From Urophycis tenuis (lineage: Eukaryota; Chordata; Actinopteri; Gadiformes; Phycidae): a DNA stretch of 64,000 nt. A program made the position numbers and the translations under genes. The stretch covers positions 559,730 to 623,729 of the forward strand of contig JAXIVH010000082.1 in assembly GCA_036785325.1 (NCBI GenBank), written 5' to 3'. The notes below the pieces were generated by a model. It had not been told where the DNA came from. It saw only the letters and a list, made by a program, of their open reading frames with translations, and searched no databases. Numbering within the stretch: the first letter of the stretch is position 1; each line of letters opens with the position of its first letter. Shown here one piece after another: positions 13,101 through 22,435 of this stretch.

Positions 13101-13404
13101 ATTAGCTTAGTATTTCAACGACCCTTTGGTGAATATAGTCTTGCCATACGCCGTTGGAAGTCTTAGGTTTGCCTGCTTATAATGAGCCCATCCCGGAGCA
13201 ATTTGGTTGCTCACAGACAAAACTGCGTCAGGTTGACTGAAGTCTACCCAGCAGCTAAAAACATACCTTCAACGTTTCAATTAAGATCAATCTTTCAATA
13301 AAGAACACAAATTAATTAGCTTAGTATTTCAACGACCCATGAGTCAATATAGTCTTGCCATACGCCGTTGGAAAGCTTAGATTTCCCCGTTTAAAATGAG
13401 CCCA
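10108..13404. repeat. HindIII satellite, block D
   Basis: About 15 monomers. The left part (to about 12.1 kb) belongs to the 3,677-bp duplication. The right part contains other variants, including a shortened monomer near 12,373 that lacks the TGCGTCAGGTTGAC segment, and a diverged one near 13,160 (GGAAGTCTTAGGTTTGCC). Greater divergence at the right suggests an older part of the array. Confidence 0.9.
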
Positions 13405-14195
13405 AAATGTATCATTGAAGCCATCATTGAGACTTTTCTTTTTAAATTATACCGCATGAACATGGGTCTGCAATAAAGCTTTATATATATTTATGTGTGT
13501 GTGTGTGTGTTTTAATCACTTACTTGGAACGGCATGATCCCACATCGCTGTGAAGGGATGGCGTTAACGAGGTGGGCGTGCAACCCCTCGAGAGAGTTGC
13601 TGCCTCGCCGGCACTTGTACTTGTTCAGCCGGATGCTGTTCTTCACAACCACCTTCACAGAGACATACAGCTGGATGCCAGGGGGGTCCTGTAACACACA
13701 ACCTATTGCAAGGTCCTCATTTATGCTGGTGTCATTTTGAAATGTTACCATATACAAGTTTGAATGGTTTTGACACACGATGACTGCAGAGACAGCTGCA
13801 GGATGGCCCTGGATGCAGGACGGCGGGGGCCTGTGGCTGTGCGGGGAGGACCAGCGGTATGGGTGCTGCCGACACAGGGGGCGGGCAGGCCACAGGCTGA
13901 CGCAGCAGGAGGCCTCGGCTGGAGGCGGGTGGGCGCAGGAGGCTTCGGCCGGGTGGAGGACGACAACGCATTGGGCTGAACGGGCCGGTTGGTGGGAGTC
14001 ACAGGCTCTGGCTCATCAACAAATAATCTGGAAATATAAAATACACACGTGATCAGTATTGATATTGATATCTTTTATAAGAACACTGTTCATACTGTTT
14101 ACACTTTTTATACAACTGTTTATACAATGTCCTTACTGTTCATTTATTAAAGTTTATCACTGAAAATAAAGGTATTTTCTTTCCACAGTCAACAG
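13405..14195. repeat. Embedded non-satellite segment, copy 4
   Basis: Same junctions as the other copies. It lacks the GTGACTTGGTATGACTTG stretch in its right tail that copies 1, 2, 3, 5 and 6 keep. It retains the full exon. Confidence 0.85.
13524..13783 (-). CDS. Captured exon, copy 4 (open, 260 nt)
   Basis: An open minus-strand exon of about 86 residues between an acceptor (CTGTCTCTGCAG next to 13783) and a consensus donor (CAA|GTAAGT, next to 13524). It starts in phase 2 and ends in phase 0. The peptide reads from IVCQNHSNLYMVTFQND to PSQRCGIMPFQ and contains KYKCRRGSNSLEGLHAHL. This R-G-S-N-S-L-E-G-x-H signature recalls motifs in uncharacterised, transposon-like fish proteins, but that is a weak, memory-based resemblance. 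No start codon or other exon was recognised nearby. It could be one exon of a multi-exon gene or transposase trapped by the satellite. Confidence 0.45.
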
Positions 14196-15794
14196 AACAC
14201 ACATGAATCAGCTTATTATTTCGACGACCCATGAGTCAATATAGTCTTGCCATACGCCGTTGGAAAGCTTAGATTTCCCCGCTTAAAATGAGCCCATCCG
14301 CGAGCAGTCTGGTTGATCACAAACTAAACTGCGTCAGTTTGACTGAAGTCTACCCAGCAGCTAAAAACATACCTTCAACGTTTCAATTAACATGAATCTT
14401 TCCTTACAGAACACAAATTAATTAGCTTAGTATTTCAACGACCCATGAGTCAATATAGTCTTGCCATACGCTGTTGGAAAGCTTAGATTTCCCCGCTTAA
14501 AATGAGCCCATCCGCGAGCAGTATGGTTGATCACAGACTAAACTGCGTCAGGTTGACTGAAGTCTACCCAGCAGCTAAAAACATACCTTCAACGTTTCAA
14601 TTAGCATCAATCTTTCCTAACAGAACACAAATTAATTAACTCAGTATTTCAACGACCCATGAGTCAATATGGTCTTGCCATACGCCGTTGGAAAGCTTAG
14701 ATTTCCCCGCTTAAAATGAGCCCATCCCCGAGCAATTTGGTTGCTCAAAGACAAAACTGCGTCAGGTTGACACAAGTCTACCCAGCAGCCAAAAACATAC
14801 CTTCAACGTTTCAATTAAGATCAATCTTTCAATAAAGAACACAAATTAATTAGCTTAGTATTTCAACAACCAATGATTCAATATAGTCGTGCCATACGCC
14901 GTTGGAAAGCTTAGATTTCCCTGCTTAAAATGAGCCCATTCGCGACCAGTCTGGTTGATCACAGACTAAACTGCGTCAGGTTGACTGAAGTCTACCAAGC
15001 AGCTAAAAACATACCTTCAACGTTTCAATTAACATCAATCTTTCCTTACAGAACAGAAATTAATTAGCTTAGTATTTCAACGACCCATGAGTCAATATAG
15101 CCTTGCCATACGCCGTTGGAAAGCTTAGATTTCCCCGCTTAAAATGAGCACATCCGCGAGCAGTCTGGTTGATCACAGACTAAACTGCGTCAGGTTGACT
15201 GAAGTCTACCCAGCAGCTAAAAACATACCTTCAACGTTTCAATTAACATCAATCTTTCCTAACAGAACACAAATTAATTAGCTCAGTATTTCAACGACCC
15301 ATGAGTCAATATAGTCTTGCCATACGCCGTTGGAAAGCTTAGATTTTCCCGCTTAAAATGAGCCCATCCTTGAGCAATTTGGTTGCTCAAAGACGAAACT
15401 GCGTCAGGTTGACTGAAGTCTACCCAGCAGCTAAAAACATACCTTCAACGTTTCAATTAACATCAATCTTTCCTTACAGAACAGAAATTAATTAGCTTAG
15501 TATTTCAACGACCCATGAGTCAATATAGTCTTGCCATACGCCGTTGGAAAGCTTAGATTTCCCCGCTTAAAATGAGCCCATCCGCGAGCAGTCTGGTTGA
15601 TTACAGACTAAACTGCATCAGGTTGACTGAAGTCTACCCAGCAGCTAAAAACATACCTTCAACGTTTCAATTAACATCAATCTTTCCTAACAGAACACAA
15701 ATTAATTAGCTCAGTATTTCAACGACCCATGAGTCAATATAGTCTTGCCATACACCGTTGGAAAGCTTAGATTTCCCCGTTTAAAATGAGCCCA
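14196..15794. repeat. HindIII satellite, block E
   Basis: About 7.5 monomers with a set of variants unlike block A (TTTCCTAACAGAACAC, AGCTCAGTATTTC, ACAGAAATTAATTAGC). Two-monomer alternation is visible, suggesting a separate dimeric register in this part. Confidence 0.9.
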
Positions 15795-16606
15795 AAATGA
15801 ATCATTGAAGCCATCATTGAGACTTTCCTTTTTAAATTATACCGCATGAACATGGGTCTGCAATAAAGCTTTATATATATTTATGTGTGTGTGTGTGTGT
15901 GTTTTAATCACTTACTTGGAACGGCATGATCCCACATTGCTGTGAAGGGACGGCGTTAACGAGGTGGGCGTGCAACCCGAGAGAGTTGCTGCCTCGCCGG
16001 CACTTGTACTTGTTCAGCCGGATGCCGTTCTTCACAACCACCTTCACAGAGACATACAGCTGTATGCCAGGGGGGTCCTGTAACACACAACCTATTGCAA
16101 GGTCCTCATTTATGCTGGTGTCATTTTGAAATGTTACCATATACAAGTTTGAATGGTTTTGACACACGATGACTGCAGAGACAGCTGCAGGATGGCCCTG
16201 GATGCAGGACGGAGGGGGCCTGTGGCTGTGCGGGGAGGACCAGCGGAATGGGTGCTGCCGACACAGGGGGCGGGCAGGCCACAGGCTGACGCAGCAGGAG
16301 GCCTCGGCTGGAGGCGGGTGGGCACAGGAGGCTTCGGCCGGGTGGAGGATGACAACGCAGTGGGCTGAACGGTCCGGTTGGTGGGAGTCACAGGCTCTGG
16401 CTCATCAACAAATAATCTGGAAATATAAAATACACACGTGATCAGTATTGATACTGATATCTTTTATAAGAACACTGTTCATACTGTTTACACTTTTTAT
16501 ACAACTGTTTATACAATGTCCTTACTGTTTATTTATTAAAGTTTATCACTGACAATAAAGGTGACTTGGTATGACTTGTGTGCTATTTTCTTTCCACAGT
16601 CAACAG
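15795..16606. repeat. Embedded non-satellite segment, copy 5
   Basis: Same organisation as the others, with a longer GT tract and an intact right tail. Confidence 0.85.
15916..16172 (-). CDS. Captured exon, copy 5 (open, 257 nt)
   Basis: Open exon identical in structure to copy 4 but with an in-frame loss of one Glu codon (RRGSNSLGLHAHL) and PSQQCGIMPFQ for PSQRCGIMPFQ. Donor GTAAGT and acceptor CTCTGCAG are present. The in-frame indel keeps the reading frame open. Confidence 0.42.
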
Positions 16607-17777
16607 AACACACATGAATCAGCTTATTATTTCGACGACTCATGAGTCAATATAGTCTTGCCATACGCCGTTGGAAAGCTTAGATTTCCCCGCTTAAAAT
16701 GAGCCCATCCGCGAGCAGTCTGGTTGCTCACAGACTAAACTGCGTCAGGTTGACTGAAGTCTGCCCAGCAGCTAAAAGCATACCTTCAACGTTTCAATTA
16801 ACATCAATCTTTCCTTACAGAACAAAAATTAATTAGCTTAGTATTTCAACGAGTCATGAGTCAATATAGTCTTGCCATACACCGTTGGAAAGCTTAGATT
16901 TCCCCGCTTAAAATGAGCCCATCTGCGAGCAATCTGGTTGCTCACAGACTAAACTGCATCAGGTTGACTGAAGTCTACCCAGCAGCTAAAAACATACCTT
17001 CAACGTTTCAATTAACATCAATCTTTCCTTACAGAACACAAATTAATTAGCTTAGTATTTCAACGACGCTTTGGTGAATATAGTCTTGCCATATGCCGTT
17101 GGAATGCTTAGATTTCCCCGCTTAAAATGAGCCCATCCCTAAGCAATTTGGTTGCTCACAGACAAAACTGCGTCAGGTTGACTGAAGTCTACCCGGCAGC
17201 TAAAAACATACCTTCAACGTTTCAATTAACATCAATCTTGCCTTACAGAACACAAATTAATTAGCTTAGTATATCAACGACCCATGAGTCAATACAGTCT
17301 TGCCATACGCCGTTGGAAAGCTTAGATTTCCCCGCTTAAAATGAGCCCATCCCCGAGCAATTTGGTTGCTCACAGACTAAACTGCGTCAGGTTGACTGAA
17401 GTCTACCCAGCAGCTAAAAACATACCTTCAACGTTTCAATTAACATCAATCTTTCCTTACAGAACACAAATTAATTAGCTAAGTATTTCAACGACCCATG
17501 AGTCAATATAGTCTTGCCATACGCCGTTGGAAAGCTTAGATTTCCCCGCTTAAAATGAGCCCATCCGCGAGCAGTCTGGGTGATCACAGACTAAACTGCA
17601 TCAGGTTGACTGAAGTCAACCCAGCAGCTAAAAACATACCTTCAACGTTTCAATTAACATTAATCTTTCCTTACTGAACACAAATTAATTAGCTAAGTAT
17701 TTCAACGACCCATGAGTCAATATAGTCTTGCCATACGCCGTTGGAAAGCTTAGATTTCCCCGCTTAAAATGAGCCCA
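16607..17777. repeat. HindIII satellite, block F
   Basis: About five and a half monomers of mixed variants between embedded copies 5 and 6. Confidence 0.9.
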
Positions 17778-18559
17778 AAATGTGTCATTGAAGCCATCAT
17801 TGAGACTTTTCTTTTTAAATTATACCGCATGAACATGGGTCTGCAAAAAAGCTTTATATATATTTATGTGTGTGTGTTTTAATCACTTACCTGGAACGGC
17901 ATGATCCCACATCGCTGTGAAGGGACGGCGTTAACGAGGTGGGCGTGCAACCCCTCGAGAGAGTTGCTGCCTCGCCGGCACATGTACTTGTTCAGCCGGA
18001 TGCCGTTCTTCACAACCACCTTCACAGAGACATACAGCTGTATGCCAGGGGGGTCCTGTAACACACAACCTATTTCAAGGTCCTCATTTATGCTGGTGTC
18101 ATTTTGAAATGTTACCATATACAAGTTAGAATGGTTTTGACACACGATGACTGCAGAGACAGCTGCAGGATGGCCGACGAAGCAGGACGGAGGGGGCCTG
18201 TTGCTGTGCGGGGAGGACCAGCGGCTGGCGCAGCAGGCTGACGCAGCAGGAGGCCTCGGCTGGAGGCGGGTGGGCGCAGGAGGCTTCGGCCGGGTGGAGG
18301 ACGACAACACAGTGGGCTGAACGGGCCGGTTTGGTGGGAGTCACAGGCTCTGGCTCATCAACAAATAATCTGGAAATATAAAATACACACGTGAACAGTA
18401 TTGATATTGATATCTTTTATAAGAACACTGTTCATACTGTTTACACTTTTTATACAACTGTTTATACAATGTCCATACTGTTTATTTATTAATGTTTATC
18501 ACTGACAATAAAGGTGACTTGGTATGACTTGTGTGCTATTTTCTTTTCACAGCCAACAG
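17778..18559. repeat. Embedded non-satellite segment, copy 6
   Basis: Right-most copy. Its GC-rich part differs from the others (GCCGACGAAGCAGGACGG, with loss of the TATGGGTGCTGCCGACACAG stretch), which leaves a 143-codon open frame running through the exon on the minus strand. Confidence 0.85.
17891..18150 (-). CDS. Captured exon, copy 6 (open, 260 nt)
   Basis: Open exon with the best donor of the six copies (CCAG|GTAAGT, an exact consensus). It differs from copy 4 by a few residues (EDLEIGCVLQ, NKYMCRRGSNSLEGL, VNAVPSQRCG). The minus-strand frame stays open upstream through a proline- and alanine-rich stretch to 18310, but that part lies beyond the likely acceptor and is probably not coding. 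Confidence 0.45.
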
Positions 18560-18655
18560 AACACACATGAATCAGCTTATTATTTCTACGACCCGTGGGC
18601 GAATAGTCATGCCATACACCGTTAGAAAGCTTAGATTGCCACGATTAAAATGAGA
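18560..18655. repeat. Terminal partial satellite monomer
   Basis: The last recognisable satellite sequence, diverged (ACCGTTAGAAAGCTTAGATT then GCCACGATTAAAATGAGATC). The right edge of the array is here. Confidence 0.8.
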
Positions 18656-19437
18656 TCATCTGCTACGAGTCATATGCTTGTGTAACCAAACAGTAGAATA
18701 ATAATTCAGAGTCCTGATAGCAGTTTACTATCCATCCCAGGATTTATTAAAAACAATATCTGGGACCAAAGTACATCACACCTCGTAATGGCTTGGAACA
18801 TTCAAGTATCAAAATATCAATGAGGGTGGTTATGTATCACAAATGGTATTTAAATGAACATTGAAATACATTGACTTTTTTTTTTTTTTTCAGTGTTTCA
18901 CTCCATAAACAAACAAACAAAACAAAAGTATCTTTTCAGGTAAATATCAATTGTCCATTCAGGTAAGTATCAAAAGTTTATCCTTCAAAAAGAAAACAAC
19001 AAAATGGCTGGCCAGCAAAAATATATATAGAGCTCTTTTATATTTTGTAGTTGATGTGTATGTAGTGCAAAGGGGGATTTGGGCTAGGACTGTTTGCCTG
19101 AAGAAGGGCCAAGGGTGGCGCGAAGACGTCTCCTCTGCAGCCACCGGGACACCTGGACAGTCTCTCTCCCCTCTCTCTCTCTCTTCTGCAGCCAACCGTC
19201 GCGTGCAACGTGTTGGACTATCAATGGAAAATTACAGTGCTAAGGGTATTGTACCGGAGCACGGAGGCAACGTGTTGAACTGTGCAGTAACCAGGCATCA
19301 CTGAGCCCGCGATTCCCACTGGAGGCGGAAAACAGCTGGGTGTCGTAAAACAAACTGTCGTGATGCTTCTTAAAGGCCATGCACACAAAATAGAAACGGA
19401 ACTGATAACAAATCACTCGTTACCCCTGGGTTACACT
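18656..19437. other. Unassigned stretch right of the satellite
   Basis: AT-rich DNA with a T homopolymer (about 18874-18891) and a CT-rich tract near 19160-19190. Frames of 78-117 codons here overlap on opposite strands and show no recognisable domain. I see no gene. Confidence 0.5.
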
Positions 19438-19560
19438 TGCTCAGAGACAAAACGGCGATAGGTTGAATGAAGTCTACCCAGCGGCTAAAAACATAGCTTC
19501 AACGTCAACGGAATCGTTTCTCTTTCTACGAAATCGATACAGCTAAATACATACCTTAAC
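19438..19560 (+). repeat. Diverged satellite monomer relic
   Basis: Positions 19438-19507 align to the middle of the HindIII monomer (TTGCTCAGAGACAAAAC, then GGTTGAATGAAGTCTACCCA, then GCTAAAAACATA) with many substitutions. A second weaker piece (CAGCTAAATACATACCTTAACG) lies at about 19540-19560. This is an isolated, old outlier nearly 800 bp outside the array edge. Confidence 0.7.
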
Positions 19561-19680
19561 GAAAAGTCGAATTATTAACTCGCAAAGGATGAAGATCATC
19601 AAATTCACCTTAGTTGAATCCTCCGTTGGCAGTGGACAGCAATGACCGTGACTAGTACGTATGAGTCGTAAAAACATTAG

Positions 19681-20060
19681 GTGACGTATTCCGATCCTCG
19701 CTCAGCGATTGGTCCGTTGAGCGCCGAGCTCTGCTCAGCATCGCTCCGCCATTGGCCGATCGCTGCTCAACTCTGCTCAGCTTTGGTCAACCATTGGTCG
19801 GTTAGCGTGAGCTTAGGGACTTGGCGGAGAGTTTGCCTGACGAAGGCGAACGACCCCCGCCCCCCCCCCCCCCAAGTCCCCATTGCGCAACCCTGGGATC
19901 GACCAAAAAGGACAAGTACGTCTCGCTGCGGCCCGCGGGAAGGCGCGGTTTGACATCACGCCCCGCCCACATCACGCACAGGTGCCTTCTGGGATTTGTA
20001 TGCGCCCGACCGGTACCAGTGCATTATGGGATTTGCTTGCGATTAAACACGATTACGCCG
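19681..20060 (+). promoter_or_regulatory. Promoter-like CpG-rich patch
   Basis: Three ATTGG (inverted CCAAT) boxes at 19708, 19751 and 19793, a GTGACGTA element at 19681, a C-run with CCCGCCCC, and a CCCCGCCC box near 19960. Two TTCTGGGATTTGTA/TTATGGGATTTGC motifs at about 19987-20000 and 20024-20036 resemble the ZNF143/SBS element in reverse. CpG density is high against AT-rich surroundings. No coding exon is seen downstream before the LTR, so this may be a detached or repeat-borne promoter. Prediction only. Confidence 0.35.
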
Positions 20061-20249
20061 ATTATAGTGGTTTATCCATATCCAGTAGGTGATTTTGTAA
20101 CCTAACTCTTATGTTTCATTAGAAATAATAAATGGGAACTCCTCAAATCATTCGTTGTGCAGTAGTGAATATATATATGTAACAAGTGTGTATGTTGTGT
20201 TATAGATTCCGCCTCAATTCATTTATTGGTTTAGTTTTACTGTATTATG

Positions 20250-20287
20250 AAAAACAAACACCATACTGTAGTATGGTGTTTGTTTTT
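20250..20287. other. Perfect 17-bp inverted repeat
   Basis: Arms 20250-20266 and 20271-20287 with a 4-base loop TGTA. It lies inside the candidate LTR and could form a hairpin or cruciform. Confidence 0.8.
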
Positions 20288-20567
20288 TATTTTGAAAAGT
20301 CTTGGGAGTTCGCGCTGTGTCTTTTACGCCGGTTGACACAACGTCCGGTTGTCTGATTTCAACCGGCTAACTGGTGAGTCGCGCTCCTCGTGGCTCCTGT
20401 GTCATATGTTGATATTATTTTGTTTAATTGTAGATATTGCCGCCATACTGTCATAGAAATGTGTTCTATATGATGGATGACAATGTACATTGCGAGGGTG
20501 GGGGGTAGCATCAGCTGATGTGTGGGATGCCCGTTGATATATTACTTATCCGACCACGTTGTGTTCA

Positions 20568-20820
20568 GGTTTCCATGTGTGAATCTGACGGTGGCAGCGC
20601 CCCCTACTGTTTGTATGTGACACAGGTGGGTCACTGACGGTGTTAATGTACATTTCCCATCAGAGGTTGTTTTGTATGTTTTATTTCTGTGTTTTTTATT
20701 GAGATTTTGTAAACATTTACATTGTTAATATGTCCGGTGGTCTGATTTCAACCGGCTAACTGGTTTCCATGTGTGAATCTGACGGTGGCTGCGCCCCCTA
20801 CTGTTTGTATGTGACACAGG
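20568..20820 (+). repeat. Internal duplication in the candidate LTR
   Basis: 59 bp at 20568-20626 recur at 20762-20820 with one mismatch (GTTTCCATGTGTGAATC ... GACACAGG). A second pair, GTCCGG...CCGGCTAACTGGT, sits at 20343-20375 and 20732-20764. The later copies abut, so the right end is a mosaic of earlier pieces. Confidence 0.8.
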
Positions 20821-20909
20821 AGAGAATAAAAGTGCATGTGTGGAGATCAACCCTGTGTCCTGCTTCACCGTTGTCACACGATGGAGGCTACTAGCATGAG
20901 GCCGGTTAC

Positions 20910-20910
<1 letters not shown>

Positions 20911-20942
<32 letters not shown>

Positions 20943-20943
20943 A
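20911..20943. repeat. TA microsatellite
   Basis: Alternating TA/TACA tract immediately after the LTR end. Confidence 0.9.
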
Positions 20944-20995
20944 CACTACTATATGTAGTGTCCTCTTTGTTTTATTTTATTTTACCTTTTACTTT

Positions 20996-21062
20996 TTACT
21001 GGAGTACTGTGACGAACGTAATTTCCCTCAGGGATCAATAAAGTATGTCTGGCTGTCTGTCA
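20996..21062 (+). mobile_element. LINE 3' tail relic (L2/Maui-like)
   Basis: AATTTCCCTCAGGGATCAATAAAGTA followed by a short TGTC-type simple repeat. The AATTTCCC...GGGGATNAATAAAGT ending is characteristic of fish L2-type LINE tails, and related tails end the two larger L2 elements in this window. No coding part is attached. Confidence 0.6.
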
Positions 21063-21409
21063 TTATACAAGAACTTACACTACACACATCAAACACATCC
21101 AGGACGTTACACTATTATACAAATTATATTTCAAGTCTCACTGTCTTTCCTAGAAACCAATGAAGAACACACACATTTGATAACAAAGATCATGTAACAG
21201 TGAGTTATTCGTTATATATAAAAAATACTACAAAAAACAAACAAACAAACACAACCAAAACGCTCGTTTCTGGATCAGGGTGTAGGCCTCCTGAAACAGC
21301 TCCTCCTTTCACTCTCCTACTTCCATGTTTCGCTGCCTGTTAAACAAAGATCAGAACATTTGGTGCATCCGGTATGTCAGTAATAGATGCTCTTCCAACA
21401 CATATCTTC

Positions 21410-21590
21410 TTACACTGCCCGGTCAAAAAAAAGAAAAAGAAAAAAAAAGTTGCACCTGATTTTAACTAAGCAAAAGGTAAGCCTCTTATTGGATAATTAC
21501 TGTATGGGACATTTTCTTTCAGCTGGTAACAAGTTATGTATACCCAACTGATGCAAATGATGCAAGGACAATATTCTCATTCCTTAAACA
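21410..21590 (+). mobile_element. Tc1/mariner-like fragment (tentative)
   Basis: CACTGCCCGGTCAAAAAAAAG resembles the terminal sequence of fish Tc1-like elements and is followed by low-complexity and TTCAGCTGGTAACAAG/ACTGATGCAAATGATGC segments seen in non-autonomous copies. No second terminus was found. Confidence 0.35.
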
Positions 21591-22085
21591 ACATGTCAAA
21601 ATTCACATTCCATGAGTGGAGGGTTATTTAATGTATGTTGCCAACAACGCCACCTGGGGAGTCGCGCCCCAGGAAACAGTTTGTTAGTAGGATTGACTAA
21701 GGTCACACAGGTTCGAATCACCACAAGGGCAGAGACAGTGTATGGAAAATTACAAAACACTTTATTTTTAATAACACAGCATATGAACCTTCACAATCAT
21801 AAAATGTGGAAGGTTTGTCGGTTTAATTGTCAAATTTGAAATAGGCCAAATAAGGAGTAACTAAAGATAAAGGGGAAGACAGAGCTGGGGCTTACCACGG
21901 CGACCAAAATCAAAGAAAGGGGGTGAACCAAATACACCCGCACACACACACGCTCAGGGGGTGAACAAAACCCACCACCAGGGGTGAGGTCGCCGCCTTG
22001 GGCCCACAGCACCTGTCAACCAAAGAAAAGCACAAAATATTTAAACCAGGCCTTTACAATCAAAACAGACAATAGGAAATCCACA
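21591..22085. other. Unassigned stretch
   Basis: Short overlapping frames only. Repeat-like sequences such as CCACCTGGGGAGTCGCGCC and GGGGGTGAACCAAATACACC/GGGGGTGAACAAAACCCACC hint at old dispersed elements but I cannot name them. Confidence 0.4.
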
Positions 22086-22163
22086 ACACACACACACACA
22101 CACACACACGCGCGCGCGCCCACACGCACACACACACACGCGCTCACACGCACACGCACGTAC
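22086..22163. repeat. CA/CG microsatellite with ZP-intron end
   Basis: A CA repeat passing into CGCGCGC and then GCTCACACGCACACGCACGTAC. The right half matches the intron sequence beside ZP exon 2 at 33330-33360 almost base for base. Confidence 0.85.
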
Positions 22164-22192
22164 CGTCAGGGTGGGGCCACAGGGCTCCACGC
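22164..22192 (-). pseudogene. 29-bp fragment of a ZP-domain exon
   Basis: On the minus strand this reads as the end of the ZP exon found at 33361-33530 (VEPCGPTLT versus VESCGTTLT), followed by the same GTACGTGCG donor. Upstream coding sequence is lost: at 22193 the sequence switches to the tRNA-like tandem repeat that flanks the Tx1-like LINE. It shows that two ZP copies once existed within this window. Confidence 0.7.
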
Positions 22193-22235
22193 TCTTTATG
22201 TTGTCATGTCATCAATTGTCTGACTTCTAAGTCAA
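22193..22235 (+). repeat. 5'-side fragment of the 157-bp tRNA-like repeat unit
   Basis: CTCTTTATG...TCTGACTTCTAAGTCAA here matches the spacer part of the 157-bp tandem repeat at 27751-28440 on the other side of the LINE. It is therefore the left target flank of the LINE insertion. Confidence 0.85.
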
Positions 22236-22435
22236 AGTCTTCGAAGCAGGAAGTGAGTACGGAGAGCTGAGCGTGTTAGCAGCAGGTGTCGAGTTAGAGC
22301 TAGAAGCAAGATATTGTTATTTTCGTTTTTTATATGGTGTTTGTCTAAGTGTTTTATGTTCGTTTGGTGAGTAGTTCTAGTGTGTTGTTGCGGTTGTTTC
22401 CCCCTACAGCTTAAGCTGTTAGGGGGAGCTGTTGT

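Larger units (their letters stand above)
20178..20910 (+). mobile_element. Candidate solo LTR (733 bp)
   Basis: Begins TGTAAC and ends GTTACA (short inverted ends with TG...CA), flanked by TATA on both sides (20174-20177, 20911-20914), compatible with a 4-bp target duplication although the flank is TA-rich. An AATAAA polyadenylation signal lies at about 20825, near the right end, as expected for an LTR. No internal retroviral region is adjacent. It contains two internal duplications and a 17-bp-stem hairpin listed separately. A MITE is an alternative. Confidence 0.5.

Noticed and set aside
13732..14052. Proline-, glycine- and arginine-rich frames of 71-90 codons on both strands in the embedded segments
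   Set aside because: Overlapping frames on both strands of one GC-rich stretch, with no splice-supported start and no domain.
1..18655. Regularly spaced repeats that might be taken for a CRISPR array
   Set aside because: The whole 214-bp period is repeated, with no unique spacers between short repeats, and the context is vertebrate.
20725..20946. 73-codon minus-strand frame over the LTR end and the TA repeat
   Set aside because: Half of it is microsatellite translation.
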